NCBI GenBank assembly: GCA_020073245.1 | Contig: JAIQFQ010000002.1 | Span: 62,001-126,000 of the forward strand | Reading direction: 5' to 3' | Length of the DNA stretch: 64,000 nucleotides | Source of the DNA: Terriglobia bacterium | Lineage (GTDB): Bacteria; Acidobacteriota; Thermoanaerobaculia; Thermoanaerobaculales; Thermoanaerobaculaceae | Part shown: positions 26,075 through 34,686 of the stretch, piece after piece | Numbering within the stretch: position 1 is the stretch's first letter | Layout of the letters: every line of letters starts with the position of its first letter | Made by a program: the position numbers and the translations under genes | The notes under the pieces: generated by a model | What the model saw: only the letters and a program-made list of their open reading frames with translations | Databases searched by the model: none | What the model was told of the DNA's origin: nothing

Positions 26075-27414
26075 GCCACGGCAGCATCCTGGTCGTCGAC
26101 GACGAACGCGGGATCCTCGATCAGCTGGGCGGGATCCTGCGTGATGAGGGCTTTGGCGTGACGGCCGTACCGACCGGCGAGGAGGCCCTTGCGGCGGTGT
26201 CCCGGGAGCTGTACGACCTGGTGCTGCTCGATGTCGCGCTCCCGGGTATGGACGGCATCGAGGTCCTGCGCCAGATGCGCATGGTCGGCCAGACGGTGCC
26301 AGTGGTGATGATCTCCGGCCACGCCACTGCGGAACAGGCGGTACAGGCATTGAAGGAAGGAGCGGTCGACTTCCTCGAGAAGCCCCTCGCGCTCGAGCGC
26401 GTGCTGGTCACGGTGAGCAATGCCCTGGCGCATGCGCGCCTCGAACAGCAGATCCTGGCCGAGCGAGACGAAGAGGAACCTCTGCTCACCGGTGTCTCAC
26501 CGGCCGTGGGGGAGCTGCGGCGTCAGATCATGCTCGCCGCCCCGACCGATTCGAGGGTCCTGATCATGGGGCCGAACGGCGCCGGGAAGGAGGTCGTCGC
26601 CCGCCTGCTTCACCGTCACTCCCGGCGGTCGGCAGGGCCGTTCGTGGCCGTCAACTGCGCTGCGATCCCCGCGGAGCTCATCGAAAGCGAGCTGTTCGGC
26701 CACCTCAAGGGCGCCTTCACAGGCGCGGTGGAGAACAAGCGGGGAAAGTTCGAGTTGGCCGACGGGGGCACGCTCTTCCTGGACGAGGTGGGCGACATGA
26801 GCTTGCTCACCCAGGCCAAGGTCTTGCGGGTGCTGCAGGAATCGCGCTTCACCCGCCTCGGGGGGGCTCACGAGGTTCGGGTCGATGTGCGCGTGATCGC
26901 AGCCACCAACAAGAACCTCGAGGACGAGATCTCAGCCGGAAGATTCCGACAGGATCTGCTCTTCAGGCTCAATGTGATCCCGATCCGAGTGCCCGGCCTC
27001 GGGGAGCGGCCGCAGGATGTGCCTTTGCTCATCGAGGAGTTCATGAGCCGGTTCGCTCATCGCATCGGTGTCAGTCCCAAGCGGGTGAGCCCTGCCGCGA
27101 TGGGAATATTGCAGGCGTACCCTTGGCCGGGCAACGTTCGCGAGGTCCGCAACGTGGTCGAGCGCCTCATGATCATGGTCACCGAGGCCGAGATCACCCC
27201 AGCGGCCCTCGACCTGACCATAAAGGACGCCGGCCAGGCATCGGACGGCACCTTCACAACGCTCAAACAGGCGCGCGTGCGCTTCGAACGCGGGTATGTC
27301 GAGCGAGTGGTGGAGTCATGCGGCGGCAACATGTCCCAGGCTGCTCGGGTTCTCGGGCTCGAACGCTCGCACCTGTACCGCAAGCTTCGCGCCTTGGGCC
27401 TTCGCACGCGTTGA
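26071..27414 (+). CDS. NtrX-like sigma-54-dependent response regulator
   Basis: 447 residues in the order REC (1-120), AAA+ (about 140-375) and Fis-type HTH (405-447). The receiver has VVDDE, the phospho-acceptor in LVLLDVALPG and Lys in FLEKP. The ATPase has a Walker A variant GPNGAGKE, the sigma-54 contact loop GAFTGA, and Walker B GGTLFLDEVGD. The Fis domain ends MSQAARVLGLERSHLYRKLRALG. The GAFTGA loop shows it should activate sigma-54 promoters. It is the third gene of the DUF4390-ntrY-ntrX unit. Confidence 0.95.
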   Translation: MSHGSILVVDDERGILDQLGGILRDEGFGVTAVPTGEEALAAVSRELYDLVLLDVALPGMDGIEVLRQMRMVGQTVPVVMISGHATAEQAVQALKEGAVDFLEKPLALERVLVTVSNALAHARLEQQILAERDEEEPLLTGVSPAVGELRRQIMLAAPTDSRVLIMGPNGAGKEVVARLLHRHSRRSAGPFVAVNCAAIPAELIESELFGHLKGAFTGAVENKRGKFELADGGTLFLDEVGDMSLLTQAKVLRVLQESRFTRLGGAHEVRVDVRVIAATNKNLEDEISAGRFRQDLLFRLNVIPIRVPGLGERPQDVPLLIEEFMSRFAHRIGVSPKRVSPAAMGILQAYPWPGNVREVRNVVERLMIMVTEAEITPAALDLTIKDAGQASDGTFTTLKQARVRFERGYVERVVESCGGNMSQAARVLGLERSHLYRKLRALGLRTR

Positions 27415-27445
27415 CCGTTCGGCGGGCGGGCGCTAGCATGAAGAG

Positions 27446-29611
27446 ATGGCGTATCCGGGCAACTCGAACCTCGATACAGCGGTTCAGCAGCGCATTCTGA
27501 CGGCCTTCAAAGAAGCGGTTCGCTTGCACCGCGAGGGGCACGGCGAGGAGGCGCGTACGATCCTGCGCTCCATCGCCGACGTTGATGCGAGCTTCGCCCC
27601 AGCACAACGCCTGGAGCAGGCGATCGCTGCCGGTGCCCCGGTGGATCTCGCGCAGCTCATCGGAGAGGTAGCCGCGCACGGTGATGTGGACATCGAGACC
27701 ACGCTGGCGAAGGCGCGCCAGGCGTTCGCCCAGCGCGATTTCCAGGGGGCCTTGACCCTGGCCCAGGCCGTGCTGCGCGAGCTTCCGGGCCACCCTGACG
27801 CGAGGCAACTCACGCTGGAAGCCCAGGGCAGGATGCGGGGCGGCGGCGAGGTCCAGACCCACCTCGATCGGGTCCGCCAAGCGCTCGATGCCGGCCTCGC
27901 CGAGGAGGCGAGGGGCTTCCTCCGGTTGGCCAAGAACCTCGACCCCGACCACCCGGCCCTAGCCCCGCTGGAACGGCGGTTGCAGCTTGCGGCCAAGCCG
28001 TTGGCCACGGACGCAGAGCCCGATTTCGAGTTCGAGGTGTTCGAGCAAGCCGTCGAACTGCCCGAGGAGGCTCCACCGGCAGTCGTCACGCCGCCACCGC
28101 AGCCGGCCGCGCAAATGGGCGCCCCGTCGGTCGCGCCAACACCACCGGTGGCGACGGTACCCTCCGCTCCGCCAGTGCGGTCCCCATCGGCTCAGTCAGC
28201 GTTCCGCCAGACTTCGGTCGCAGAATCGCCCACCGCTCCTGAGGCCGGCTCGCCGGCCGCCGGGATCAGGTTCGACGAGACCGGTCCGGACTCGTCGGGC
28301 GAGTTTCCCATGGCTTTTGGCGATGAGGTCGCAGCCGTTGCCGCCCCGGCCAGCCAGCCAGACAACACGGCGGCACGCGTGCAGGCGCTGCTCGACCAAG
28401 GCCAGCAAGAGTTCGATCGCGCTGACTATCAGGGAGCGGTCGACACCTGGTCGAGGATCTACCTGGTCGACGTGTCCAACGCCGAGGCCGACCGCCGCAT
28501 CGAGCAGGCGCGGCGTCGGAGGGAGGAGATCGAGCGGAGGGCGGAACAGCACTTCTACGAGGCGCGGGAGGCCTTCGACCAGAGGCGGTTCGACGACGCT
28601 CGTGCGTCGTGCGAGCAGGTGCTCAAGCTGGTCCCCCAGCACCTCGAAGCACACGATCTGCTGCAGCGGCTCGAAACACCTGCTGCGCCGCCGCCGCCCA
28701 GCCTTGCGGCCGAGGAGGACCTGTTTCGCGATGAATTCGTGCCGGCCGCGATCTCCTCGTCGTCGGGGTCCACGCCGGCCGTTCGGAGTACCGCCGCGCT
28801 TTCACCTGAGCATGCGCCGGAGTTCCACGAGATTGTCGCCGCTCCGGTTGCACGGTTCCGCGCGCCTTCATTGCCGCTGGCGTGGATCGGTGTCGGCGTC
28901 GGGATCCTCGTCCTCGTCGGGGCCGCGGCGCTCTTCCTGCGCGGCAAGGTGTTCTCCGGCGGTGGCGCGGCCGTGACGGAGGCCATGGCCGAGGCGGAGC
29001 AGCTTGCCAAGCAAGGCCGCGTCCAGGAGGCAGTGCAGCTCCTCCAGAGCTTGCAGGGCCAGGCCGAGGGCGAGCAGGCGAACCGCGTAAACCAACGCGT
29101 GCTGGAGTACCAACACAGGCTCAAGGCCAAGGCGGCACCGAAACCGGTCGCCGACGGCAAGGTGGTCAGGGAAGCGCTCGCTGCCGGCCGGCGTGTGAAG
29201 GCGATGCAGTTGGTCAGGGAAAGCCTCGCGAAAGTCCCGGGCGATCCGGAGCTCACGAGCCTCCAATCAGAGATCACGACGTACGCGCCCGTCATCCCCG
29301 CCCTAGCCAACGCAGTCGCCAGCAAGAACTGGGAGTCGATTCGGTCACTCGCGGAGCAGGTGCTCAAAGGCCACCCCGAGGATGGCGAGTCGCTCCGCTT
29401 GTGGTCGGTGGCCACCTTCAACGTCGCCGTGCTGCACCTGCGGAAGTACCAGGTCGCGGAGGGCCACGAGCTGCTCGTCGAGCTCTCGAAGCGGGTCAGC
29501 GACCCCGATGCCGCCCGGCTTCAGCAACTGGCGAAGAGCTATCTCTCGAGGCCGGCCGACCCGAGGTACCAGATATACGTGAGCAACGTGGACCTGAGGC
29601 AGCTCGAGTAA
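27446..29611 (+). CDS. TPR-rich membrane-anchored protein
   Basis: 721 residues. TPR-like helical pairs occur at about 15-180 (AFKEAVRLHREGHGEEARTIL, ARQAFAQRDFQGALTLAQAVL) and again at about 310-410 (EAREAFDQRRFDDARASCEQVL), separated by a Pro/Ala-rich disordered linker. One helix (about 477-499, PLAWIGVGVGILVLVGAAALFL) crosses the membrane. More TPR-like repeats follow on the other side. With a cytosolic N-terminus it would bridge cytosol and periplasm. The ATG at 27446 is 31 bases after ntrX. Its stop overlaps the next ATG (TAATG). It likely scaffolds a complex; no partner is identified. Confidence 0.85.
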   Translation: MAYPGNSNLDTAVQQRILTAFKEAVRLHREGHGEEARTILRSIADVDASFAPAQRLEQAIAAGAPVDLAQLIGEVAAHGDVDIETTLAKARQAFAQRDFQGALTLAQAVLRELPGHPDARQLTLEAQGRMRGGGEVQTHLDRVRQALDAGLAEEARGFLRLAKNLDPDHPALAPLERRLQLAAKPLATDAEPDFEFEVFEQAVELPEEAPPAVVTPPPQPAAQMGAPSVAPTPPVATVPSAPPVRSPSAQSAFRQTSVAESPTAPEAGSPAAGIRFDETGPDSSGEFPMAFGDEVAAVAAPASQPDNTAARVQALLDQGQQEFDRADYQGAVDTWSRIYLVDVSNAEADRRIEQARRRREEIERRAEQHFYEAREAFDQRRFDDARASCEQVLKLVPQHLEAHDLLQRLETPAAPPPPSLAAEEDLFRDEFVPAAISSSSGSTPAVRSTAALSPEHAPEFHEIVAAPVARFRAPSLPLAWIGVGVGILVLVGAAALFLRGKVFSGGGAAVTEAMAEAEQLAKQGRVQEAVQLLQSLQGQAEGEQANRVNQRVLEYQHRLKAKAAPKPVADGKVVREALAAGRRVKAMQLVRESLAKVPGDPELTSLQSEITTYAPVIPALANAVASKNWESIRSLAEQVLKGHPEDGESLRLWSVATFNVAVLHLRKYQVAEGHELLVELSKRVSDPDAARLQQLAKSYLSRPADPRYQIYVSNVDLRQLE

Positions 29612-30123
29612 TGGCACCGCGCACTCCACCCGGTCAGCTCGACATCCCTCTCGTCTGGGAAAACGAGCCGGGCAGCGAGAGGCTTGACGTCACCAGGGAA
29701 GCGGAGAGCCCGCCGCCGATGCCCTCTCCGCTCGCGGGTTCGCTGCGGTTGTGGATTGCGGCGCTGGGTGACGCCGGTGTCGCCGCGGTGGGTGCGGCCG
29801 CTTTCCTGGTGCTCGCGGCGCTGCTCGGCGCCGAGTTGACGCCGGGTCAGATCGCGCTCTCGAGCGTCGCAGGAATGGCAGCCATGACCGTGGTCGCTCT
29901 CGGGAGCCTGTGGGGCTGGCGTGCCACGCCCGGCATGCTGCTCCTGGGTTTGTGCTTCTCGCAGGCAATCCCGTTTGCCCGGGCATGCCGACTGTGGCTC
30001 GTGTGGCTGTCCTGCTTGGCGCTTGCCGGTCTGCCGCTGTTGGTGCGGCGCCGGGGCGAGAGCGCGGCGGAACGGCTGGCTGGCGGCGTCCTCAGCTACC
30101 GCTCACGTCCCGGGGTCGCTTGA
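29611..30123 (+). CDS. RDD-like integral membrane protein
   Basis: 170 residues with a hydrophilic lead (about 1-40) and four hydrophobic segments (about 48-75, 78-100, 105-120 and 125-140). The lead RLWIAALGDAGVAAVGAAAF resembles the first RDD helix, with Asp present but without the full Arg-Asp-Asp set. It begins inside the stop codon of the TPR protein gene, so the two are translationally coupled and probably work together. The 3' end overlaps the convergent gene at 30092 by 32 bases. Confidence 0.72.
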   Translation: MAPRTPPGQLDIPLVWENEPGSERLDVTREAESPPPMPSPLAGSLRLWIAALGDAGVAAVGAAAFLVLAALLGAELTPGQIALSSVAGMAAMTVVALGSLWGWRATPGMLLLGLCFSQAIPFARACRLWLVWLSCLALAGLPLLVRRRGESAAERLAGGVLSYRSRPGVA

Positions 30124-30295
30124 AGACCATGCCGATGTGGTCGGTGGCACCCGTCTTGAAGTTGATTGCGGTGATGCCGACGAGCTCCCATCCGTCCTCG
30201 CCAAGGCCGTTCAGATCCTTTTCCTTGAGCGGGTCGAGGCGATAGTTCTCCGAGCGGACGTTGATGATGCGATACTCCCAGACGACGCGCGCCAT
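30092..30295 (-). CDS. DUF4177-like small protein
   Basis: A 67-residue protein that starts MARVVWEYRIINVRSENY and contains LNGLGEDGWELVGITAINF. The second segment is the hallmark (L-N-x-L-G-x-x-G-W-E-L) of DUF4177 and related short beta-alpha-beta proteins of unknown role. The ATG at 30295 was chosen because the upstream frame is unlike protein. It overlaps the 3' end of the RDD-like gene. Confidence 0.75.
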   Translation of the reverse strand: MARVVWEYRIINVRSENYRLDPLKEKDLNGLGEDGWELVGITAINFKTGATDHIGMVFKRPRDVSGS

Positions 30296-30370
30296 GCCGG
30301 CCTCCCAGCCCCCCCCGGCGGTATCTTCTGCACCGTGGCTGGCCAGAGTATACCATCGGGAATCTAGGTA

Positions 30371-31096
30371 GTGTCGGGCCAAACTCGACTCTCCGTGGTA
30401 GTTCCGGCGTACAACGAGGAGAGCCGTCTCCCCGCCACGCTCGATCGTCTGGTCGGCTATCTTGCAGGGCAGCGGCAGCTCTTGCCGGCAGAGATCGTGG
30501 TCGTGGACGACGGCTCGACCGACGACACAGCCGGCGTGGTCGAGACGTTCCGCCCGCCGGCCGGCGTCGCGATGCGGCTGGTCCCGCTCGGCCGTAACCG
30601 GGGGAAGGGTGCGGCCGTGCGCGCTGGCATGGCGGCGAGTCTCGGCGAGCGCGTGTTGATCTCGGACGCGGACCTTTCGGCGCCGATCGAGGAGGTCGAG
30701 GCGCTGCTGAAGAGTGGTGCCGACGTGGCGGTCGGTTCACGCGGTGTGCTGCGCGAGCTGATCGTGCGGCGTCAGCCTCTCGTGCGGGATACCATGGGAC
30801 GGATCTTCAACGTCGGCCTGCGCCTCCTGGGGCTCACACGTCTGAGGGACACGCAATGCGGGTTCAAGCTGCTCGAGGGCGAGCTCGCGCGTCGCCTCGC
30901 CGGCGCGCTGCGGCTCGATGGGTTCGCGTACGACGTGGAACTGCTGGCGCGCGCGGAGCGTTCGGGGGCGACCGTGGCGGAGGTACCGGTGCGCTGGTAC
31001 CACGTCGAGGCGTCGCGCGTCCGCCCGTTTCGCCACGGCTTGCAGATGCTGCGCGATGCCTTGCGCGTGCGCCTCTGGCTCTGGATCGGGCGCTGA
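30371..31096 (+). CDS. Family 2 glycosyltransferase, dolichyl-phosphate-mannose synthase type
   Basis: 241 residues, a GT-A fold. VVVPAYNEESRLPATL starts the nucleotide-binding region, VVDDGSTDDT follows, and ISDADLSAP gives the metal-binding DxD. DTQCGFKLLEG and FAYDVELLARAER are typical of DPM1-like and polyprenyl-phosphate glucosyltransferases. No C-terminal membrane helices are present, so it is the short soluble form acting at the membrane surface. The start GTG overlaps an upstream TAG. The lipid carrier and sugar are unknown. Confidence 0.9.
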   Translation: MSGQTRLSVVVPAYNEESRLPATLDRLVGYLAGQRQLLPAEIVVVDDGSTDDTAGVVETFRPPAGVAMRLVPLGRNRGKGAAVRAGMAASLGERVLISDADLSAPIEEVEALLKSGADVAVGSRGVLRELIVRRQPLVRDTMGRIFNVGLRLLGLTRLRDTQCGFKLLEGELARRLAGALRLDGFAYDVELLARAERSGATVAEVPVRWYHVEASRVRPFRHGLQMLRDALRVRLWLWIGR

Positions 31097-31200
31097 AGAA
31101 AGGAAGTGGCAAAAGGGAAGAAGGAAGAGGAAAGACGGGAGGCCCCCTGAAAGCGGGGTTGTCCGTCTTTCTTCTACCTTCTACCCCTTCCCCCTGACCG
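31097..31200. repeat. Fold-back low-complexity element 5
   Basis: Purine arm AAGGAAGAGGAAAGACGG (31120-31138) pairs imperfectly with CCGTCTTTCTTCTACCTTC (31169-31187), and a CCCCTTCCCCCTGACC tail follows. It fills the gap between the convergent genes that end at 31096 and 31181 and overlaps the 3' end of the second. Confidence 0.65.
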
Positions 31201-31543
31201 GCTGAAGGAGCCCGAACATCGTGCCCTCCGGGTCGGCACAGTACACATGCGTTCCCACGCCGGGGATCTCGCTCGGGCCATGAATCTTCGCACCACCGGC
31301 CGCTTCGACGCTCGCGACGGCATCGGGGAGCGACTCGACTTCAACCGTGTTGATCACCCGCTGGGCGAAGTGACGACCCATGATTCCACCGTTGATGCCG
31401 GTGGTCCCGGGAGGACCCGTGGTGACCAGCCAGTAGCTCTGTCCTTCCCAGCTCGCCGACTCCCATCCGAGGGCCTTCTTATAGAACGCTGCGACGCCGG
31501 CGGGATCGTCGGCGAGGATCTCGAAGTGCACCGGTCGGTTCAT
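31181..31543 (-). CDS. VOC superfamily (glyoxalase/bleomycin-resistance fold) protein
   Basis: A 120-residue, single-domain VOC protein with paired beta-alpha-beta-beta-beta modules. PVHFEILADDPAGVAAFYKKALGW is the classic first module, and TVEVESLPDAVASVEAAGG with GTHVYCADPEGTMFGLLQP the second. Metal-ligand candidates are His5 and a late Glu or Asp. Members range from lyases to dioxygenases, so the substrate is unknown. The ATG at 31543 has GGAGGAA nine bases upstream. The 3' end lies inside fold-back element 5. Confidence 0.88.
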   Translation of the reverse strand: MNRPVHFEILADDPAGVAAFYKKALGWESASWEGQSYWLVTTGPPGTTGINGGIMGRHFAQRVINTVEVESLPDAVASVEAAGGAKIHGPSEIPGVGTHVYCADPEGTMFGLLQPVRGKG

Positions 31544-31673
31544 GACCTTCCTCCACTCTTGCGAGTTTGGTAGCACAACACTGAAACGAGCGGTCCTCAT
31601 CCCGGAGCAATCTGCACTGTGGCGCCGGTCGGGCGGTTGAGCGACGGGCCGGCCTGGCGCACAATCCGAGGGG

Positions 31674-32480
31674 ATGAGCCTCATTACGCTCTCGGGCCTC
31701 AGCGTCTACCCGGTCAAGTCGGCTCGGGGGATCGCCGTTGAGGGTGCGACAGTCGGGCCACGCGGCCTCGACGGTGACCGCTGCTGGATGGTCGTGGACG
31801 AGGGTCGGGTCTTCCTCAGCCAACGGTCGCACCCGCGGCTCGCCCTGGTTTCGGTGACGGTCCAAGGGAAGCGGCTCCAGCTCGTGGCGCCGGGCATGCC
31901 TCCGATGACCGTTGATCCGCCTCCGAGCGACGTGGCGGCTGCGCAGGTTCAGGTATGGGACGACGTTTGCGATGCGGTGCCGGCCGGCCACGAGGCCGCG
32001 CGCTGGTTTTCAAGCCTCCTCGGGTGCGCGTGTGAGCTGGTGCGCATGGCGGACGGATCGCAACGTCGGGTCGCACGGCGGGGGGACGCGCCCGAGGCCG
32101 AGGTCGGGTTCGCGGACGGGTTTCCGTTTCTGCTGATCTCCGAAGCCTCGCTCGAAGATCTCAACCGGAGGCTCGCCCGGCGCGTGCCGATGGACCGCTT
32201 TCGGCCGAACCTGGTGGTGACCGGGTGCGAACCCTACGCCGAGGACTGCTGGAGCCGCATCAGGATCGGGCAGGTGGTCTTTCATGTCGTCAAGCCGTGC
32301 AGCCGCTGCAGCACCACGACGGTCGACCAGGCCACAGGAGAGCGGGGGCGGGAGCCGCTCGCGACGCTCGCGACCTACCGGCGGGTGGGCGACAAGGTGA
32401 TGTTCGGCCAAAACCTCATGCACGAGGGCGTGGGCACGCTTCACCGTGGCGACGAGGTGACCGTACTCGATGAAGTCTGA
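31674..32480 (+). CDS. MOSC domain protein (YcbX-like, N-terminal barrel plus MOSC)
   Basis: 268 residues. LSGLSVYPVKSARGIAVEGATV and GLDGDRCWMVVDEG form the MOSC N-terminal beta-barrel. DGFPFLLISEASLEDLNRRL and FRPNLVVTGCEPYAEDCW are the MOSC core. KPCSRCSTTTVDQATGE contains the Cys expected to bind the molybdenum cofactor. Homologues reduce N-hydroxylated compounds with an external electron donor. The C-terminal ferredoxin domain of E. coli YcbX is absent, so a separate reductase would be needed. Confidence 0.93.
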   Translation: MSLITLSGLSVYPVKSARGIAVEGATVGPRGLDGDRCWMVVDEGRVFLSQRSHPRLALVSVTVQGKRLQLVAPGMPPMTVDPPPSDVAAAQVQVWDDVCDAVPAGHEAARWFSSLLGCACELVRMADGSQRRVARRGDAPEAEVGFADGFPFLLISEASLEDLNRRLARRVPMDRFRPNLVVTGCEPYAEDCWSRIRIGQVVFHVVKPCSRCSTTTVDQATGERGREPLATLATYRRVGDKVMFGQNLMHEGVGTLHRGDEVTVLDEV

Positions 32481-32566
32481 ACCCGTGCGCACAATCGTGG
32501 GCCGTCGCTCACTGCATGTGACACCCGGATCGGCCGTGTCAAGAAGGAGGCGTCCGCGACGGGGCG

Positions 32567-33145
32567 TTACTCGAGGAGCACCCGGATCCCGCCGGCGAGT
32601 CGCGCCGCAAAGTTGTAGACGAGCGCCATCGCGGCCCCGAGCACGAACCCGAAGAGGCCGTAAACCGGTGGCAGGACGAGGATCGCGAGCGCTCCGAGGG
32701 AAGGCCCGTGCAGGAAAGGGATCCCGTTCACGAGAGGCGTGAACGACACCGCGGCTACGGCGACACCGACAAACGCCCCCATCACCGCGTGAATCAGTGC
32801 GCCGAGCGCGGCTGCCGAGAGGACGCCGACGCGCTTGACGCGCCAGTACACGGCCGTTGCCTCGACGAACGCAGTGTCTCCCGTCGCACCGACCGGAGCC
32901 GGCTGCGCGAGGACCGGCGAGTCGCCGAACGGACCTCCGACGGCCATCGGAGGACTCGGCGGGGCAGATTCCGGGAACACCTCCAGCCTTGGGTCGGGTT
33001 CGGGTTTCGGCGCAGGCGCCGCCTCGGGAGGATCCACGCGGAAAGGGTGTCCGCACGAGGGGCACTTGAGGTCCCGTCCCTGGTAGCGGTCGGGAACCGC
33101 GAGTTGCCGATTGCATTGCGTGCACGTGATGTTGATGGTCCCCAT
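32567..33145 (-). CDS. Zinc-ribbon plus membrane protein
   Basis: 192 residues. An N-terminal zinc ribbon (CTQCN near 8-12 and CPSCG near 28-32, with FRV) resembles the MJ0042-type finger. A Pro-rich linker (about 36-90) leads to two or three hydrophobic helices (about 108-135, 148-172). The ribbon would be cytosolic. Such proteins are common and unassigned in several phyla. The ATG at 33145 was chosen because the ribbon starts there. Confidence 0.75.
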   Translation of the reverse strand: MGTINITCTQCNRQLAVPDRYQGRDLKCPSCGHPFRVDPPEAAPAPKPEPDPRLEVFPESAPPSPPMAVGGPFGDSPVLAQPAPVGATGDTAFVEATAVYWRVKRVGVLSAAALGALIHAVMGAFVGVAVAAVSFTPLVNGIPFLHGPSLGALAILVLPPVYGLFGFVLGAAMALVYNFAARLAGGIRVLLE

Positions 33146-33270
33146 CGTGCCCCCTCGCTCCCCACGGTCGCGGCAGCGAGGCGTTCGGGGAGCCTCTCCA
33201 TGGTAGACCACGCCGCAGCTGCGTGCCGGCGCCCGGCGTGGTCTTCGGCGTAGAATCCCCGCTCGTGTCC

Positions 33271-33465
33271 ATGGGTAACATCTTCGTGGTCGTCGTCTTC
33301 AGCCTGGTGGGCTTCGCCGCGTTCCGCTACGGAAAGAGGAACGCCGAGGTGCGGCCGATGCTGCTCGGCGCGGCGCTCATGGTGTACGGCTACTTCGTTT
33401 CGGACGCCTGGCTGTCGCTCCTGTTGGGTGCTGTGCTGACCGCCCTCATCGTCTTCCCGCGGTGA
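33271..33465 (+). CDS. Small two-helix membrane protein
   Basis: 64 residues, starting MGNIFVVVVFSLVGFAAFRYG. Two helices (about 3-19 and 30-61, the second long or split) flank a basic loop KRNAEVR. It resembles small amino-acid transport-like membrane proteins common in Gram-negative genomes, with no defined role. A GTG two codons upstream is an alternative start. No Shine-Dalgarno stands out. Confidence 0.65.
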   Translation: MGNIFVVVVFSLVGFAAFRYGKRNAEVRPMLLGAALMVYGYFVSDAWLSLLLGAVLTALIVFPR

Positions 33466-33511
33466 CGATCCCGCGCAGGCGCTCACGATCACCCTGTCAT
33501 AATCTCGGCCG

Positions 33512-34372
33512 ATGGGGCTTCTTCGATTCGTCGCGACCCTCGGGCTCCTCCTCGCCGCCGCGCCGGCCGGGGCGCAGGGGGGTGAGTCTTCGTCCAGAGT
33601 TTTGGAGTCCGCCGCCGTGCGATGGAAGGAGCTGCGGTTCGCCGGCCACAAAGCCGGGATCTCGGCCACCGTCGACCTGCGCCTCGATCGGGTCGCGGAC
33701 GGCCTGAGCGACGGCCTCCTTCTGGAGAGCACCACGCACCTGCCGGGAAGGACGTTCGTCGCCCGCGAGCGGGTCGATCCAGCCCGGGCCGGCGCGCGCG
33801 AGATCGTGGACACCGAGACGGGGGTCAAGCACCACCGCAAGACGTACACGCTCCGCGAGCGGGGGTTCGAGCTCGACCTGCTGGAGCCCGCGTCGCTGCC
33901 CGAGATGCTGCTGCCGCCGGAGCAGTGGACCAAATTGAGCAGGTCGTTCATCCCGTATCCGCGGGCGCTCGCGCCGGGAACCGCGATCACCGGCCCGGCC
34001 GGCCTGCTGTATGCGACCGCGACGTCCGGCCTGACGTCCCAGGGCGACTCGATGACGATTCACGTCCTCGTCCAGACCCAGGTGGAGCGGGTGACGGTGC
34101 GGGTCGAGGGGACCGATCTGGTGGATCTCGCATTTGACGCTCGGAGCCGCGGAGGTGTGAGCGCAGTGCGCGAGCAACTGTCCGCCTTGAGGCTCGTGGC
34201 GCACAGCCAGCCGGTCGACCCGGCGTCCTCGAGCGCGTTCCGCATCTTCGGCCTCGAGGGTGACGTCCGGATCCTGTGGGATCCCGGGCGTGGGCTTCCC
34301 GTGGAGCTCTCCGGCCACGTCAAGATGCTCGGCCATGTCGAGGTCCGCCTCGCCTCCGCGACCCTTCTCTGA
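33512..34372 (+). CDS. Exported protein of unknown function, paralogue of the gene at 7474
   Basis: 286 residues with a signal peptide (FVATLGLLLAAAPAGA) and one beta-rich domain. It shares the whole domain with the protein encoded at 7474-8559: WKELRFAGHK against WRELHYSAHK, TVDLRLDRV against TTLSVQRV, GLLYATA against GLLYLVS, and the ending GLPVELSGHVKMLGHVEVRLA against GIPIAFAGRAEHIGDLRVRLD. It lacks the Pro/Gln linker of that protein. No enzymatic motif is visible. It may bind a hydrophobic ligand or sit at the outer membrane; that is a guess. Confidence 0.82.
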   Translation: MGLLRFVATLGLLLAAAPAGAQGGESSSRVLESAAVRWKELRFAGHKAGISATVDLRLDRVADGLSDGLLLESTTHLPGRTFVARERVDPARAGAREIVDTETGVKHHRKTYTLRERGFELDLLEPASLPEMLLPPEQWTKLSRSFIPYPRALAPGTAITGPAGLLYATATSGLTSQGDSMTIHVLVQTQVERVTVRVEGTDLVDLAFDARSRGGVSAVREQLSALRLVAHSQPVDPASSSAFRIFGLEGDVRILWDPGRGLPVELSGHVKMLGHVEVRLASATLL

Positions 34373-34398
34373 CCCCTGTCCCCTGCCTCTCCTCTTCA

Positions 34399-34427
34399 TT
34401 GACAACCCGTACGAGATCGCGTACGTT
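34399..34427 (+). promoter_or_regulatory. Promoter and operator of the toxin-antitoxin pair
   Basis: TTGACA (34399-34404) and, 17 bases on, TACGTT (34422-34427) form a sigma-70-like promoter with a weak -10. A dyad CGTACG-N6-CGTACG (34408-34425) covers the spacer and part of the -10. Its GTAC cores recall the TGTACA palindromes bound by YefM-YoeB. Autorepression by the antitoxin is expected. Confidence 0.6.
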
Positions 34428-34443
34428 TCTTCAGGAGGCGTTC

Positions 34444-34686
34444 ATGGGACCGATTCGGGTCAGCGAGGCGCGCGACCGGCTCTACCGGCTGGTGGACGAG
34501 GCGGCCGAGTCGCACGAGCCGATCGTCATCACCGGTAAGCGCGGCAGCGCCGTGCTCGTCTCCGAGGACGACTGGCGCGCGATCCAGGAGACGCTGTACC
34601 TGCTCTCGGTGCCCGGGATGCGCGAGTCGATCCGCGAGGGGGTGGCGACCCCGGCGGACGAGTGCGAGACGGAGCCCGGCTGGTGA
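34444..34686 (+). CDS. YefM/Phd-family antitoxin
   Basis: 80 residues. RVSEARDRLYRLVDEAAESHEPIVITGKRGSAVLVSEDDWRAI is the standard Phd/YefM DNA-binding half. The C-terminal part (LYLLSVPGMRESIREG) is the toxin-binding segment, with an acidic tail. AGGAGG lies four bases before the ATG. Its stop overlaps the toxin start GTG by three bases. It should repress its own promoter through the dyad at 34408-34425 and neutralise the toxin. Confidence 0.93.
   Translation: MGPIRVSEARDRLYRLVDEAAESHEPIVITGKRGSAVLVSEDDWRAIQETLYLLSVPGMRESIREGVATPADECETEPGW

Noticed and set aside
28882-29610. An open frame running into the RDD-like gene from upstream
   Set aside because: This part is out of frame with the TPR gene and reads as low-complexity Arg/Gly/Pro. 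The real start is the TAATG overlap at 29611.
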